A stretch of 7,788 nucleotides of DNA, taken from Candidatus Omnitrophota bacterium. Its GTDB lineage: Bacteria; Omnitrophota; Gorgyraeia; Gygaellales; Profunditerraquicolaceae. The notes under the pieces were generated by a model. The model was given only the letters and a program-made list of their open reading frames with translations, was not told the DNA's origin and did no database searches. Made by a program: the position numbers and the translations under genes. The stretch lies in NCBI GenBank assembly GCA_030691725.1, contig JAUYDQ010000103.1, positions 1-7,788 of the forward strand. Reading direction: 5' to 3'. Positions 1 through 6,588 of the stretch are shown here, one piece after another (positions within the stretch are counted from its first letter, which is position 1; each line of letters begins with the position of its first letter).

Positions 1-168
1 GATAATAAAACCCGCGCTCTTAATCATCTGGCACTTGCCAAAAAAAGTTTTTCTAAAGGTGATTATGTTGCCGCTTTAAAAGAGGCTACTGTCGCAGAAT
101 ATTTTGATTCTTCCAACGAAGAAATCAGCGCTTTTGTAGACGCGGTTCGTAAAAAACTTTTAAAATAA
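1..168 (+). CDS. C-terminal end of a TPR-like protein (partial)
   Basis: An open frame enters from the left edge and ends at TAA 166-168, giving the last 55 residues of a protein. The residues around LAKKSFSKGDYVAAL followed by an alanine-rich helix fit the helix-turn-helix pattern of a tetratricopeptide repeat (small residue, aromatic, G-D-Y turn, A-L pair). A charged helix ending in KKLLK follows. TPR modules mediate protein-protein contacts, so no enzymatic role can be given. The gene runs in the same direction as polA but is separated from it by 104 bases, and polA has its own candidate -10 box, so the two are probably not one transcription unit. The reading frame is clear; the TPR assignment rests on one repeat only and could be another helical hairpin. 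Confidence 0.55.
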   Translation, partial: DNKTRALNHLALAKKSFSKGDYVAALKEATVAEYFDSSNEEISAFVDAVRKKLLK

Positions 169-215
169 AAAAACTACATTATTTAGCCAACCCTTATTAA
201 TTTCCGTGTTAATTA

Positions 216-272
216 ATGCCTCAAAATAAATTATATTTAATTGACGTGAGTACTTTCTATAATTGTACCTAA
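216..272 (+). other. 18-codon in-frame fragment resembling the start of polA
   Basis: ATG 216 opens an 18-codon frame that closes at TAA 270-272, directly in front of and in the same frame as polA. Its peptide MPQNKLYLIDVSTFYNCT lines up from residue 1 with the PolA start MAKSRLFLIDAMALCYRAF: M1, L6, L8, I9 and D10 are identical and K5/R and Y7/F are conservative. About 19 of the first 30 bases agree, and 14 of the last 18 of these. No Shine-Dalgarno precedes it and the polA -10 box lies inside it. It may be the stump of a duplicated or recombined polA start, or a chance resemblance; it is not claimed to be expressed. Confidence 0.35.
258..263 (+). promoter_or_regulatory. Candidate -10 box of polA (TATAAT)
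   Basis: A perfect TATAAT lies nine bases before the polA ATG, so transcription would start at about 270-272. The mRNA would have almost no leader, which agrees with the absence of any Shine-Dalgarno before polA. No good -35 box lies 16-18 bases upstream: TTGACG at 241-246 is only 11 bases away, too close for standard sigma-70 spacing. A -10-only promoter in front of a leaderless gene is the simplest reading; in this A/T-rich gap chance occurrence is possible. Confidence 0.4.
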
Positions 273-2870
273 ATGGCCAAGTCCAGATTATTTTTAATCG
301 ATGCCATGGCTCTTTGCTACCGGGCATTCTATGCTATTGGCGGCCTTTCTACATCTTTCGGCCAACCCACAAATGCCATATACGGTTTCATAAATATGTT
401 AAATAAGATTTTAAAGGAAAAAAAACCCCAATTCCTGGCTGTATGTTTTGATGTTTCAAGAGATACCTTCAGGCTTAAAAAATTTGCAGAATATAAAATA
501 AAACGTCCGCCTATGCCGGATGACTTATCCAGCCAGATCCCTATGATAAAAGAGATAATTTCTGCTTATGGGATTACTATATTTGAACAGGAAGGTTACG
601 AAGCAGATGATATTATTGCCACCCTTGCTAAGAAAGCAAAAGAAAAAGGCGTATCTACAACTGTTGTCAGTTCCGATAAAGACATATTGCAGTTAGTAGA
701 TGATGATATTACGGTATTCAGCCCTTATAAAGATGAAGGTATAATCTACGATGAGAAAAAGGTTTCAGAACGCTTTGGGGTAGGGCCCAAGATGATAACC
801 GATATTATCGCGCTTATGGGGGATGATGCGGATAATATCCCAAGCGTACCCGGCATAGGTGAAAAGACCGCAGTATCATTAATTAAAGAATTTGGCTCGG
901 TAGAAAAATTATTGAGCAATATCGACAAAGTAAAATCAGAAAAAATAAAAACAGCGATAAAAGATAATATTGATACAGTAAAATTAAATAAAGAGTTAGC
1001 CGTATTGGATAGAGATATAAGCTTAGATTTTAATTTAGATAGTTTAAAAATAAGCGAACCTAATTACCAGGAATTATTTAGATTATTTAAATTTTTTGAG
1101 TTTAAGAAACTTTTGCAAGATTTAGAGGTAAAGGAAGACAAGTCGCCGGATATAGAGGTAGCTACGGTGGAAGATAAAGAATTAAAAGATTTGATAAAGC
1201 CTCAGGACGAACTTATTTTATATGGCGACAGTTTAGATGACCTGATATTTTATGTAAACCCCGTTAGAAATACCGAAACTCTTAATGAGGAAAGCAAGAT
1301 TTCTAACGGGGTAAAGGATAAATTCTTTAAACTCACTCATCCCGGCATAAACCTTAAGGCTATATTATTGAATCCCGAGATAAAGAAAATAGGTCATGAC
1401 CTTAAAAAAATGAACGCATCTTTAGGAAAGGAAGATATCTCCTTAGAAGGATTATATTTTGATACTATGGTGGCTGGTTATTTAATCAATCCTTCTAAAT
1501 CCGGATATAATTTAAATGATTTAGCTTGGGATTATTTAGGCGAGGTAATGAAGCCCGGCTCCATGAATAACTTAAAGGCACTTAACATCATTAAGCAGCT
1601 AAAATCAAAATTAGAAAGAGAATTGCGCGACAAATCACTCTTTAATCTTTTTGTCGAGATTGAAATGCCTCTGGTTGAAGTATTATCTCAAATGGAATTA
1701 ACCGGAATAAAAATAGATTTAGAAATCTTAAATAAACTCTCCAAGGATTTAGAGAAAAGGCTGATTAAATTAGTTGAGGATATTTATGAGATGAGCGGAT
1801 GCCAGTTTAACATTAATTCGCCGAAACAATTAAGGGATATCTTATTTACGAAATTAAAATTACCTATTGTCAAAAGATCCAAAACCGGCCCGTCTACCGA
1901 CGAAGAAGTATTAAGAAAATTGGCTGATAAGCATAAACTGCCTCACTTTTTATTGGAATACCGTCAGTTGACAAAGCTTAAATCTACGTATATAGATGCC
2001 TTGCCGAATTTATTAGACCCTAAGACCGGCAGAATCCATACTTCTTTTAATCAAACCGCCACAGAAACAGGCAGGCTTAGCTCCAGCGAACCAAATCTGC
2101 AGAATTTACCCATAAAGACAGATTTAGGTAAAAATATAAGACGGGCAGTAATTTCATTCAGTAAAGACAGCTATCTTTTATCCTGTGATTATTCACAGGT
2201 AGAATTAAGAATCTTAGCACATTTATCAAAAGATAAAAATTTGATTTCCGCATTCAATAACGGCAAAGATGTGCATAAAATTACCGCTTCTTTCATCTAT
2301 GGCTTAGAAGAAAAAGATATTACCGATTCGATGCGCGAGACCGCAAAAAGAGTAAACTTCGGGATTATTTATGGCCTTACCTCTTTTGGGCTATCCAGGG
2401 ATTTAGGTATAACCGTTGATGAAGCTCAAAGCTTTATTGATGCGTACTTTTCAAGATACCCTAAAGTGAAAGATTACGTACAAGAACAGATTAACCATGC
2501 AAAAAAAACAGGTTTTGTTACTACAATCTTAGGTAGGAGAAGATATATTCCTGAAATTAACAATAAAAATCAGAGCATACGCCAACTTGCACAAAGGCAG
2601 GCGATAAACACGCCTATACAAGGCTCAGCGAGTGATTTAATAAAATTAGCCATGGTCAAGATATATGAACAGATAAAAACAAGTGCCCTTAAGACAAGAA
2701 TGATTATCCAAATTCACGATGAATTAGTATTCGATGTGCTCAAAGAAGAAATAGCGGCATTTGTAGATTTAGCAAGAGATAAGATGGAGAATGTCCTCAA
2801 ATTAGACGTGCCGGTAAAGGTGGATATTAAAAAAGGTAAGAATTGGTTGGAAATGGAGGAAGTGAAATGA
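273..2870 (+). CDS. polA: DNA polymerase I
   Basis: Family A DNA polymerase for Okazaki-fragment processing and repair synthesis. The 865 residues are a usual length. Residues 1 to about 285 are the 5' nuclease, with acidic metal ligands at D10, YEADD 109-113, SSDKD 133-137 and GDDADN 183-188, the last followed by a helix-hairpin-helix. Residues about 300-460 are the 3'-5' exonuclease fold, but the catalytic residues are gone: no D-x-E in Exo I, methionine 380 where E. coli has D424, and no Y-A-A-E-D-A-D (Exo III). It should therefore lack proofreading, as Taq does. Residues about 465-865 are the polymerase, with TGRLSSSEPNLQNLP, motif A from D639 (DYSQVELR), motif B K692/N695-F-G-I-I-Y700-G and motif C H815-D-E. 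The start is fixed by an in-frame TAA at 270-272 and homology from residue 4 on. There is no Shine-Dalgarno. Residues 329-347 are encoded by a palindromic insert. The stop overlaps glgA by four bases. Confidence 0.97.
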   Translation: MAKSRLFLIDAMALCYRAFYAIGGLSTSFGQPTNAIYGFINMLNKILKEKKPQFLAVCFDVSRDTFRLKKFAEYKIKRPPMPDDLSSQIPMIKEIISAYGITIFEQEGYEADDIIATLAKKAKEKGVSTTVVSSDKDILQLVDDDITVFSPYKDEGIIYDEKKVSERFGVGPKMITDIIALMGDDADNIPSVPGIGEKTAVSLIKEFGSVEKLLSNIDKVKSEKIKTAIKDNIDTVKLNKELAVLDRDISLDFNLDSLKISEPNYQELFRLFKFFEFKKLLQDLEVKEDKSPDIEVATVEDKELKDLIKPQDELILYGDSLDDLIFYVNPVRNTETLNEESKISNGVKDKFFKLTHPGINLKAILLNPEIKKIGHDLKKMNASLGKEDISLEGLYFDTMVAGYLINPSKSGYNLNDLAWDYLGEVMKPGSMNNLKALNIIKQLKSKLERELRDKSLFNLFVEIEMPLVEVLSQMELTGIKIDLEILNKLSKDLEKRLIKLVEDIYEMSGCQFNINSPKQLRDILFTKLKLPIVKRSKTGPSTDEEVLRKLADKHKLPHFLLEYRQLTKLKSTYIDALPNLLDPKTGRIHTSFNQTATETGRLSSSEPNLQNLPIKTDLGKNIRRAVISFSKDSYLLSCDYSQVELRILAHLSKDKNLISAFNNGKDVHKITASFIYGLEEKDITDSMRETAKRVNFGIIYGLTSFGLSRDLGITVDEAQSFIDAYFSRYPKVKDYVQEQINHAKKTGFVTTILGRRRYIPEINNKNQSIRQLAQRQAINTPIQGSASDLIKLAMVKIYEQIKTSALKTRMIIQIHDELVFDVLKEEIAAFVDLARDKMENVLKLDVPVKVDIKKGKNWLEMEEVK
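1258..1312 (+). repeat. Palindromic element inserted in frame within polA
   Basis: A perfect 14-bp inverted repeat, ACCCCGTTAGAAAT at 1258-1271 and ATTTCTAACGGGGT at 1299-1312, flanks a 27-base centre. Translated in the polA frame it gives NPVRNTETLNEESKISNG (residues 329-346), a polar, probably disordered loop with no counterpart in E. coli PolA. It sits between two strands of the degenerate exonuclease domain, where an insertion would do least harm. The arms are G/C-richer than their surroundings. The inverted repeat is certain; that it is a mobile or dispersed element is inferred from its palindromic form and its in-frame, loop-like placement. Confidence 0.8.
2855..2860 (+). promoter_or_regulatory. 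Shine-Dalgarno of glgA
   Basis: GGAGGA inside the last codons of polA, with seven bases between GGAGG and ATG 2867. It settles the glgA start at the ATG of the ATGA overlap rather than at TTG 2843, and implies coupled translation with polA. Confidence 0.85.
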
Positions 2871-4255
2871 AAATAGCTATTTGCGCCTCTGAAGTTGTGC
2901 CGTTTGCTAAAACGGGTGGATTAGCAGATGTGGCGGGGGCGTTACCTCTTGAGCTAGAATTATTAAACCAAGAAGTAATAATTATTATGCCTCGGTATAA
3001 AGCTATCCAGGAACCTAAGTTTAGTATTCAGAGATTAAAACTGGATATCTCCTATTCGGTTATCGGGAAGAATATAAAGGTATATTTTATAGAGAACGAT
3101 CAGTACTTTAAACGCGATGGCTTATATGGAGATAAAACCGGAGATTTTAAAGATAACCTGGATAGATTTTCTTATTATAGCAGGAGAACCTTGGAGCTAT
3201 TGAAAGAGATAAATTTTAGGGCAGATATTATTCATTGCCATGATTGGCAGAGCGCATTGATCCCCATATATTTAAAGACTTTATACATAGATAATCCCTT
3301 TTATCAAAATATTAAGACAATATTTACCATACACAATATAGGCTATCAAGGGCTCTTTTCTAAAGATGAATTTCCGAAGCTAGGCATAGATTCGAAGTTT
3401 TTTAATATGGAGATGTTAGAATTCTATGACAAGGTTAATCTTTTAAAGGGAGGCATAGTATTTTCAGATATTATCAACACAGTCAGTCCTACTTATAGCA
3501 GAGAGATACAGACTAAAGAATTCGGCTATGGTTTGGAAGGAGTTTTAGCTAAACGTAAACGCGATGTATTCGGTATATTAAACGGTCTGGATTATTCCAT
3601 TTGGAATCCCAAGACCGACAAGTTTATCATTAAGAATTATTCTCTGCAAAATTTGAAGGATAAATACAAGAATAAGGAAGACCTACAAAGAATATGTAAA
3701 CTACCCGCCAAGATCGATATGCCGTTTTTTGGCATTGTCTCAAGGCTAGCAGAACAGAAAGGATTTGATATACTGGCAGACGCCATAGAGAAGATTTGTA
3801 ATATGGATTTACAGCTGGTTATTTTGGGCACAGGCGATTTAAAATATCACGTTATTTTAGAGAATATCGTGAAAAAATACCCTAAGATTATTTCTCTGAA
3901 TTTGAAATTTGACGACAAATTAGCCCATAAGATATACGCAGGTTCTGATATATTTCTTATGCCCTCAAAATACGAACCCTGCGGCTTGGGTCAGTTGATA
4001 AGTATGAGCTATGGTACTATACCGTTAGTATTTAAAACCGGCGGTTTAGCTGATACTGTAACTGAGAACGACGGATTCGTGTTTGATAAGTATAAAAAAG
4101 AAGATTTAATTAAAACAATAGATAAAGCAATCAAGGCGTTTAAAAATAAAAAGAAGTGGCTCGGGCTTATCCAGAAAGCCATGCAAAATAATTTTTCCTG
4201 GCGTGAATCCGCTAAAGAGTATGTTTCGCTGTATGAAAAAGCAAGGTCGCGATAA
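2867..4255 (+). CDS. glgA: Glycogen synthase (GT5 glucosyltransferase)
   Basis: Transfers glucose from a nucleotide sugar (ADP-glucose in most bacterial members) to the non-reducing end of an alpha-1,4-glucan in the cytoplasm. The 462 residues are close to the usual 470-480. The N-terminal GT5 domain opens with the sugar-nucleotide motif K15-T-G-G-L, followed by HCHDW and TIHNIGYQG. The C-terminal Rossmann domain has SRLAEQKG, with R293 and K298 at the positions of the E. coli phosphate-binding Arg/Lys pair, the catalytic-site E370-P-C-G-L and a second K390-T-G-G-L. Nothing essential appears missing. ATG 2867 overlaps the polA stop as ATGA and has a good Shine-Dalgarno. No glgB, glgC or glgP is visible beside it; its position inside a polA-coaE-rho unit is unusual. 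Donor specificity (ADP- or UDP-glucose) cannot be read from the sequence with confidence. Confidence 0.95.
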   Translation: MKIAICASEVVPFAKTGGLADVAGALPLELELLNQEVIIIMPRYKAIQEPKFSIQRLKLDISYSVIGKNIKVYFIENDQYFKRDGLYGDKTGDFKDNLDRFSYYSRRTLELLKEINFRADIIHCHDWQSALIPIYLKTLYIDNPFYQNIKTIFTIHNIGYQGLFSKDEFPKLGIDSKFFNMEMLEFYDKVNLLKGGIVFSDIINTVSPTYSREIQTKEFGYGLEGVLAKRKRDVFGILNGLDYSIWNPKTDKFIIKNYSLQNLKDKYKNKEDLQRICKLPAKIDMPFFGIVSRLAEQKGFDILADAIEKICNMDLQLVILGTGDLKYHVILENIVKKYPKIISLNLKFDDKLAHKIYAGSDIFLMPSKYEPCGLGQLISMSYGTIPLVFKTGGLADTVTENDGFVFDKYKKEDLIKTIDKAIKAFKNKKKWLGLIQKAMQNNFSWRESAKEYVSLYEKARSR

Positions 4256-4847
4256 GAAAAGAATAATTTTAGGGCTTACAGGCAGTTTTGGCAGCGGCAA
4301 GAGCACTGTTGCTAGAATTTTTAGGTCTTTTGGCGCAAAGATAATTGATGCAGACAAAATTGCCCACACAGTTATTAAACCGCGGACTAAAGTATACGAA
4401 AAAATAATCAATAATTTTGGCAAGGATATTCTTAAAAGAAATAAAACCATTGACCGGGACAAATTATCTAAGATTGTATTTAGCAATAAACATTTAGTAA
4501 AGGAACTAAACAGCATTGTACATCCTGAGGTAATCAGGGTCATTGAACAAAAGATAAAGACTTCCTCAAAGAGGGTTATCGTTTTGGATGCACCTTTACT
4601 TATCGAAGCAGGGTTAGGGAAAATAGTAGATAAATTAATTGTTGTTACAGTAACTAAAGAAAAACGAATAGATAGGATCTGTAAGAAAACAAATCTTAGC
4701 AGACCAGATATATTGAAAAGAATCGAAGCGCAAATCTCTTTACGCAATAAAATCCGGCTTGCGGATTTTGTAATAGATAATAGCGGAACAGTTGAAAACA
4801 CAAAGAAACAAATACAAGTAATAAGGAGGTTGTTGTGGAGAAATTAG
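4233..4847 (+). CDS. coaE: Dephospho-CoA kinase
   Basis: Phosphorylates the 3'-hydroxyl of dephospho-CoA with ATP, the last step of coenzyme A synthesis. The 204 residues match the family. The P-loop is at residues 17-25 ([10 protein letters not shown]23), preceded by [14 protein letters not shown] follows and matches the family's substrate-binding segment, then [12 protein letters not shown], then a lid region with R/Q/R residues ending in ADFVIDNSG, all typical of CoaE. I chose ATG 4233 because it leaves the usual short stretch before the first beta-strand. ATG 4221 would add only four residues. Neither has a clear Shine-Dalgarno, so initiation probably depends on ribosomes arriving from glgA, whose end it overlaps by 23 bases. 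It overlaps rho by 13 bases and ends in TAG, which requires release factor 1, encoded downstream. Confidence 0.95.
   Translation: MKKQGRDKKRIILGLTGSFGSGKSTVARIFRSFGAKIIDADKIAHTVIKPRTKVYEKIINNFGKDILKRNKTIDRDKLSKIVFSNKHLVKELNSIVHPEVIRVIEQKIKTSSKRVIVLDAPLLIEAGLGKIVDKLIVVTVTKEKRIDRICKKTNLSRPDILKRIEAQISLRNKIRLADFVIDNSGTVENTKKQIQVIRRLLWRN
4823..4830 (+). promoter_or_regulatory. Shine-Dalgarno of rho
   Basis: AAGGAGGT, an extended anti-SD match inside the end of coaE, with five bases between AGGAGG and GTG 4835. It decides the GTG as the rho start and suggests strong initiation despite the non-ATG codon. Confidence 0.9.
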
Positions 4848-6091
4848 ATATCGGAAGTCTGAAAGAAATAAAGATCACTGAGCTTAACAAATTAGCCAGA
4901 GAACTTAATGTCAACGGTGTGAGCGGACTCAGAAAGCAAGACCTAATCTTTAAAATACTGCAGGCCCAGGCGGAAAAAGAGGGCCTTATGTTTGGAGAGG
5001 GCGTCTTAGAGATTTTATCCGAGGGATTCGGTTTCCTGAGGTCGCCGAATTATAATTATTTACCTTGTCCCGACGATATTTACGTGTCTCCCTCGCAGAT
5101 AAGGAAATTTGACTTAAGGACAGGGGATACAGTCAGCGGTGAAATACGGCCTCCCAAAGAAGGAGAAAAATATTTTGCCCTTTTAAAAGTCCAAGCAGTC
5201 AACTTTGAGAATCCTGAAGAGGCAAAAGAAAAGGTGCTGTTTGATAATCTCACGCCCATATATCCCCATGACGAATTTAACCTGGAGTTAAGGCCCGATG
5301 AGATATCCATGCGCGTTATTGATTTACTCACGCCTATAGGTAAAGGCCAGCGTGCCCTGATTGTTGCGCAGCCTTATAGCGGCAAGACCGTGTTATTACA
5401 GAAAATTGCCAATTCCATAACCACTAATCACCCTGATGTCATAATGATTGTACTTCTTATAGATGAACGCCCGGAGGAAGTCACTGATATGCAAAGGCAT
5501 GTTAAGGGTGAAGTAATATCTTCGACCTTTGACGAGCCGCCGGAAAGGCATGTGCAGGTTGCCGAAATTGTCCTGGAGAAAGCAAAGAGACTAGTAGAAC
5601 ATAAGAAGGATGTGGTGATTCTTTTGGACAGTATAACACGACTGGCAAGGGCATATAATTCTGTTATCCCGCATAGCGGTAAGGTATTATCAGGTGGTAT
5701 AGATTCCAATGCCTTACAAAAACCAAAGAGATTTTTTGGTGCTGCTCGGGCAGTTGAGGAGGGCGGTAGCCTGACTATTATTGCTACAGCGTTAGTAGAT
5801 ACAGGCAGCCGTATGGATGAAGTCATCTTTGAAGAATTTAAGGGTACAGGAAATATGGAGCTGCAACTTGATAGAAATTTATTCCAGCGCAGAATCTACC
5901 CGGCTATTGATATAAAGCGTTCTAATACCCGGCATGAAGAGTTGCTTCTTAAACAGGAGCGGTTACAAAAGGTTTGGATATTAAGAAAGGTCTTGAATGA
6001 ATTAAATAATGTGGAGGCAATGGAACTTTTAATAGAAAAATTAGCCAAGACGAAAGATAATGATGAATTTTTAAACAGTATGAATCAATAA
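4835..6091 (+). CDS. rho: Transcription termination factor Rho
   Basis: Hexameric RNA-dependent ATPase and helicase that ends transcription of untranslated RNA. At 418 residues it runs almost in register with E. coli Rho. Residues 1-48 form the helical Rho_N (SAP-like) domain. A cold-shock RNA-binding domain follows, with [16 protein letters not shown] and [13 protein letters not shown]. The RecA-type motor has the Walker A lysine K184, the [10 protein letters not shown] segment with the catalytic glutamate, Walker B ILLDS with D265, the Q-loop region SGGIDSNAL and the R-loop [11 protein letters not shown]. One oddity is that the P-loop reads AQPYSGKT where E. coli has APPKAGKT, so K181 is replaced by tyrosine. 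There is no N-terminal insertion of the actinobacterial kind. The start is GTG behind a strong Shine-Dalgarno, overlapping coaE by 13 bases. The stop codon touches the first stem of the structured region before rpmE. Confidence 0.97.
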   Translation: MEKLDIGSLKEIKITELNKLARELNVNGVSGLRKQDLIFKILQAQAEKEGLMFGEGVLEILSEGFGFLRSPNYNYLPCPDDIYVSPSQIRKFDLRTGDTVSGEIRPPKEGEKYFALLKVQAVNFENPEEAKEKVLFDNLTPIYPHDEFNLELRPDEISMRVIDLLTPIGKGQRALIVAQPYSGKTVLLQKIANSITTNHPDVIMIVLLIDERPEEVTDMQRHVKGEVISSTFDEPPERHVQVAEIVLEKAKRLVEHKKDVVILLDSITRLARAYNSVIPHSGKVLSGGIDSNALQKPKRFFGAARAVEEGGSLTIIATALVDTGSRMDEVIFEEFKGTGNMELQLDRNLFQRRIYPAIDIKRSNTRHEELLLKQERLQKVWILRKVLNELNNVEAMELLIEKLAKTKDNDEFLNSMNQ

Positions 6092-6256
6092 ATGAGGATA
6101 TCCCGAAGAAACAAAAAAGTAGAAATCACATCGGGATCGTGCGAACTTACCCCGCCCTTTCCTACTACGAAGCGTCTCTATGCAGTAAGAAAGGGCGGGA
6201 TTAATTCGCACTCATAACTTACTCACACTATCATGTTCGTAAGTTATGTGCTCATT
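6091..6256 (+). promoter_or_regulatory. Predicted four-way-junction RNA between rho and rpmE
   Basis: Four stems tile the gap. P1 is AATGAG 6091-6096 with CTCATT 6251-6256. P2 is ATCCCGA 6100-6106 with TCGGGAT 6131-6137. P3 is the long stem 6139-6169/6181-6211. P4 is CATAACTTAC 6213-6222 with GTAAGTTATG 6239-6248. Linkers are only 3, 1, 1 and 2 bases, so the stems would meet in one compact junction. P1 ends one base before the rpmE Shine-Dalgarno (6257-6263), a position suited to control of L31 synthesis. No T-run follows any stem, so this is not an intrinsic terminator. I cannot match it to a known L31 leader class. The alternative is a dispersed structured repeat or a minus-strand RNA. The stems are seen directly; the function is inferred. 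Confidence 0.5.
6139..6211. repeat. Long imperfect inverted repeat (31-base arms)
   Basis: The outer arms GTGCGAA 6139-6145 and TTCGCAC 6205-6211 pair, as do the core CCCGCCCTTTC 6151-6161 with GAAAGGGCGGG 6189-6199 and TACT 6163-6166 with AGTA 6184-6187. The loop is about 11 bases. The core is far more G/C-rich than the neighbouring genes. Four of the mismatches are A-C on the + strand (6146:6204, 6150:6200, 6162:6188, 6167:6183) and become G-U wobbles in a minus-strand transcript; one G-U (6169:6181) goes the other way. This is the P3 arm of the junction described for 6091-6256. Confidence 0.85.
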
Positions 6257-6263
6257 AAGGAGG
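6257..6263 (+). promoter_or_regulatory. Shine-Dalgarno of rpmE
   Basis: AAGGAGG seven bases before ATG 6271. It directly abuts the 3' strand of the closing stem at 6251-6256, so opening or extending that stem could alter ribosome access. Confidence 0.9.
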
Positions 6264-6270
6264 AATAACC

Positions 6271-6498
6271 ATGAAAGACAAGATTCATCCGAAGTATCAG
6301 GACTGTGTAATTGTTTGTGCCTGCGGCAATACGATCCATACCCGTTCTACTAAACCCAACATCAGGGTGGAAATATGTTCAAAATGCCATCCCTTCTTTA
6401 CGGGTAAACAGAAGTTTGTAGATTCTGCTGGCAGGGTGGATAAATTTATAAAAAAATACGGCAAAAAAACAACTGAAAGCACGGAAAACACTGCCTAA
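6271..6498 (+). CDS. rpmE: Ribosomal protein L31 (zinc-binding type)
   Basis: Small protein of the large ribosomal subunit that helps bridge the subunits near the central protuberance. The 75 residues are near the usual 65-75. It starts MKDKIHPKY, the standard opening. C16-x-C18 and C36-x-x-C39 make a complete zinc site, so this is the C+ (type A) form rather than the zinc-independent paralogue. [20 protein letters not shown] is the family signature. The tail after residue 65 is Lys/Thr/Glu-rich and poorly conserved. It has an ideal Shine-Dalgarno and is preceded by the predicted junction RNA. The rho-rpmE-prfA neighbourhood is common in bacteria. Confidence 0.97.
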   Translation: MKDKIHPKYQDCVIVCACGNTIHTRSTKPNIRVEICSKCHPFFTGKQKFVDSAGRVDKFIKKYGKKTTESTENTA

Positions 6499-6511
6499 TT
6501 GAGATTTCTTA

Positions 6512-6546
6512 TGGTACAGGAAAGTATAAAACACTTTCCTATACCA
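6512..6546. repeat. Stem-loop after rpmE (14-base arms)
   Basis: TGGTACAGGAAAGT 6512-6525 pairs with ACTTTCCTATACCA 6533-6546 at 13 of 14 positions around a 7-base loop. The single mismatch, C6517 with A6541, would be G-U on the minus strand. No T-run follows on either strand, so it is not a standard terminator. It starts 13 bases after the rpmE stop and could stabilise the 3' end of the mRNA or be a dispersed repeat. Confidence 0.7.
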
Positions 6547-6567
6547 CTGCGAAAATCGCCTAAAGTC

Positions 6568-6588
6568 ATTGCCGAAGGCAATTTTCTT
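6568..6588 (+). terminator. Possible weak intrinsic terminator after rpmE
   Basis: ATTGCC 6568-6573 and GGCAAT 6577-6582 form a 6-bp stem around the loop GAA, followed by TTTCTT. The stem is short and the U-tract broken. A competing pairing, GAAAATCGCC 6551-6560 with GGCAATTTTC 6577-6586 (9 of 10 pairs), uses the same GGCAAT and hides the U-tract, so the two folds exclude each other. It lies between rpmE and the prfA -10 box, a sensible place to end the upstream transcript. Confidence 0.4.

Noticed and set aside
196..217. Inverted repeat ATTAATT/AATTAAT after the TPR-like gene
   Set aside because: Seven A/T pairs with an 8-base loop and no U-tract are too weak to call a terminator and are expected by chance in such A/T-rich sequence.
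241..263. TTGACG with TATAAT as a standard sigma-70 promoter pair
   Set aside because: The spacer is 11 bases, far below the usual 16-18, so only the -10 box is reported.
2843..2866. Upstream TTG start for glgA
   Set aside because: The Shine-Dalgarno at 2855-2860 and family homology both point to ATG 2867.
4203..4232. Longer coaE start
   Set aside because: The extra ten residues lie wholly inside glgA, match nothing in CoaE and have no ribosome binding site.
4106..4801. Long open frame on the minus strand opposite glgA and coaE
   Set aside because: It mirrors the conserved coaE frame, has no recognisable domain and is explained by codon bias on the other strand.
6149..6154. ACCCCG shared by the polA palindrome and the rho-rpmE hairpin
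   Set aside because: Six shared bases are too few to link the two elements; the rest of the arms differ.
6139..6211. Long hairpin as an intrinsic terminator of rho
   Set aside because: No T-run follows on the + strand, and on the minus strand the nearest T-run is about 20 bases away.
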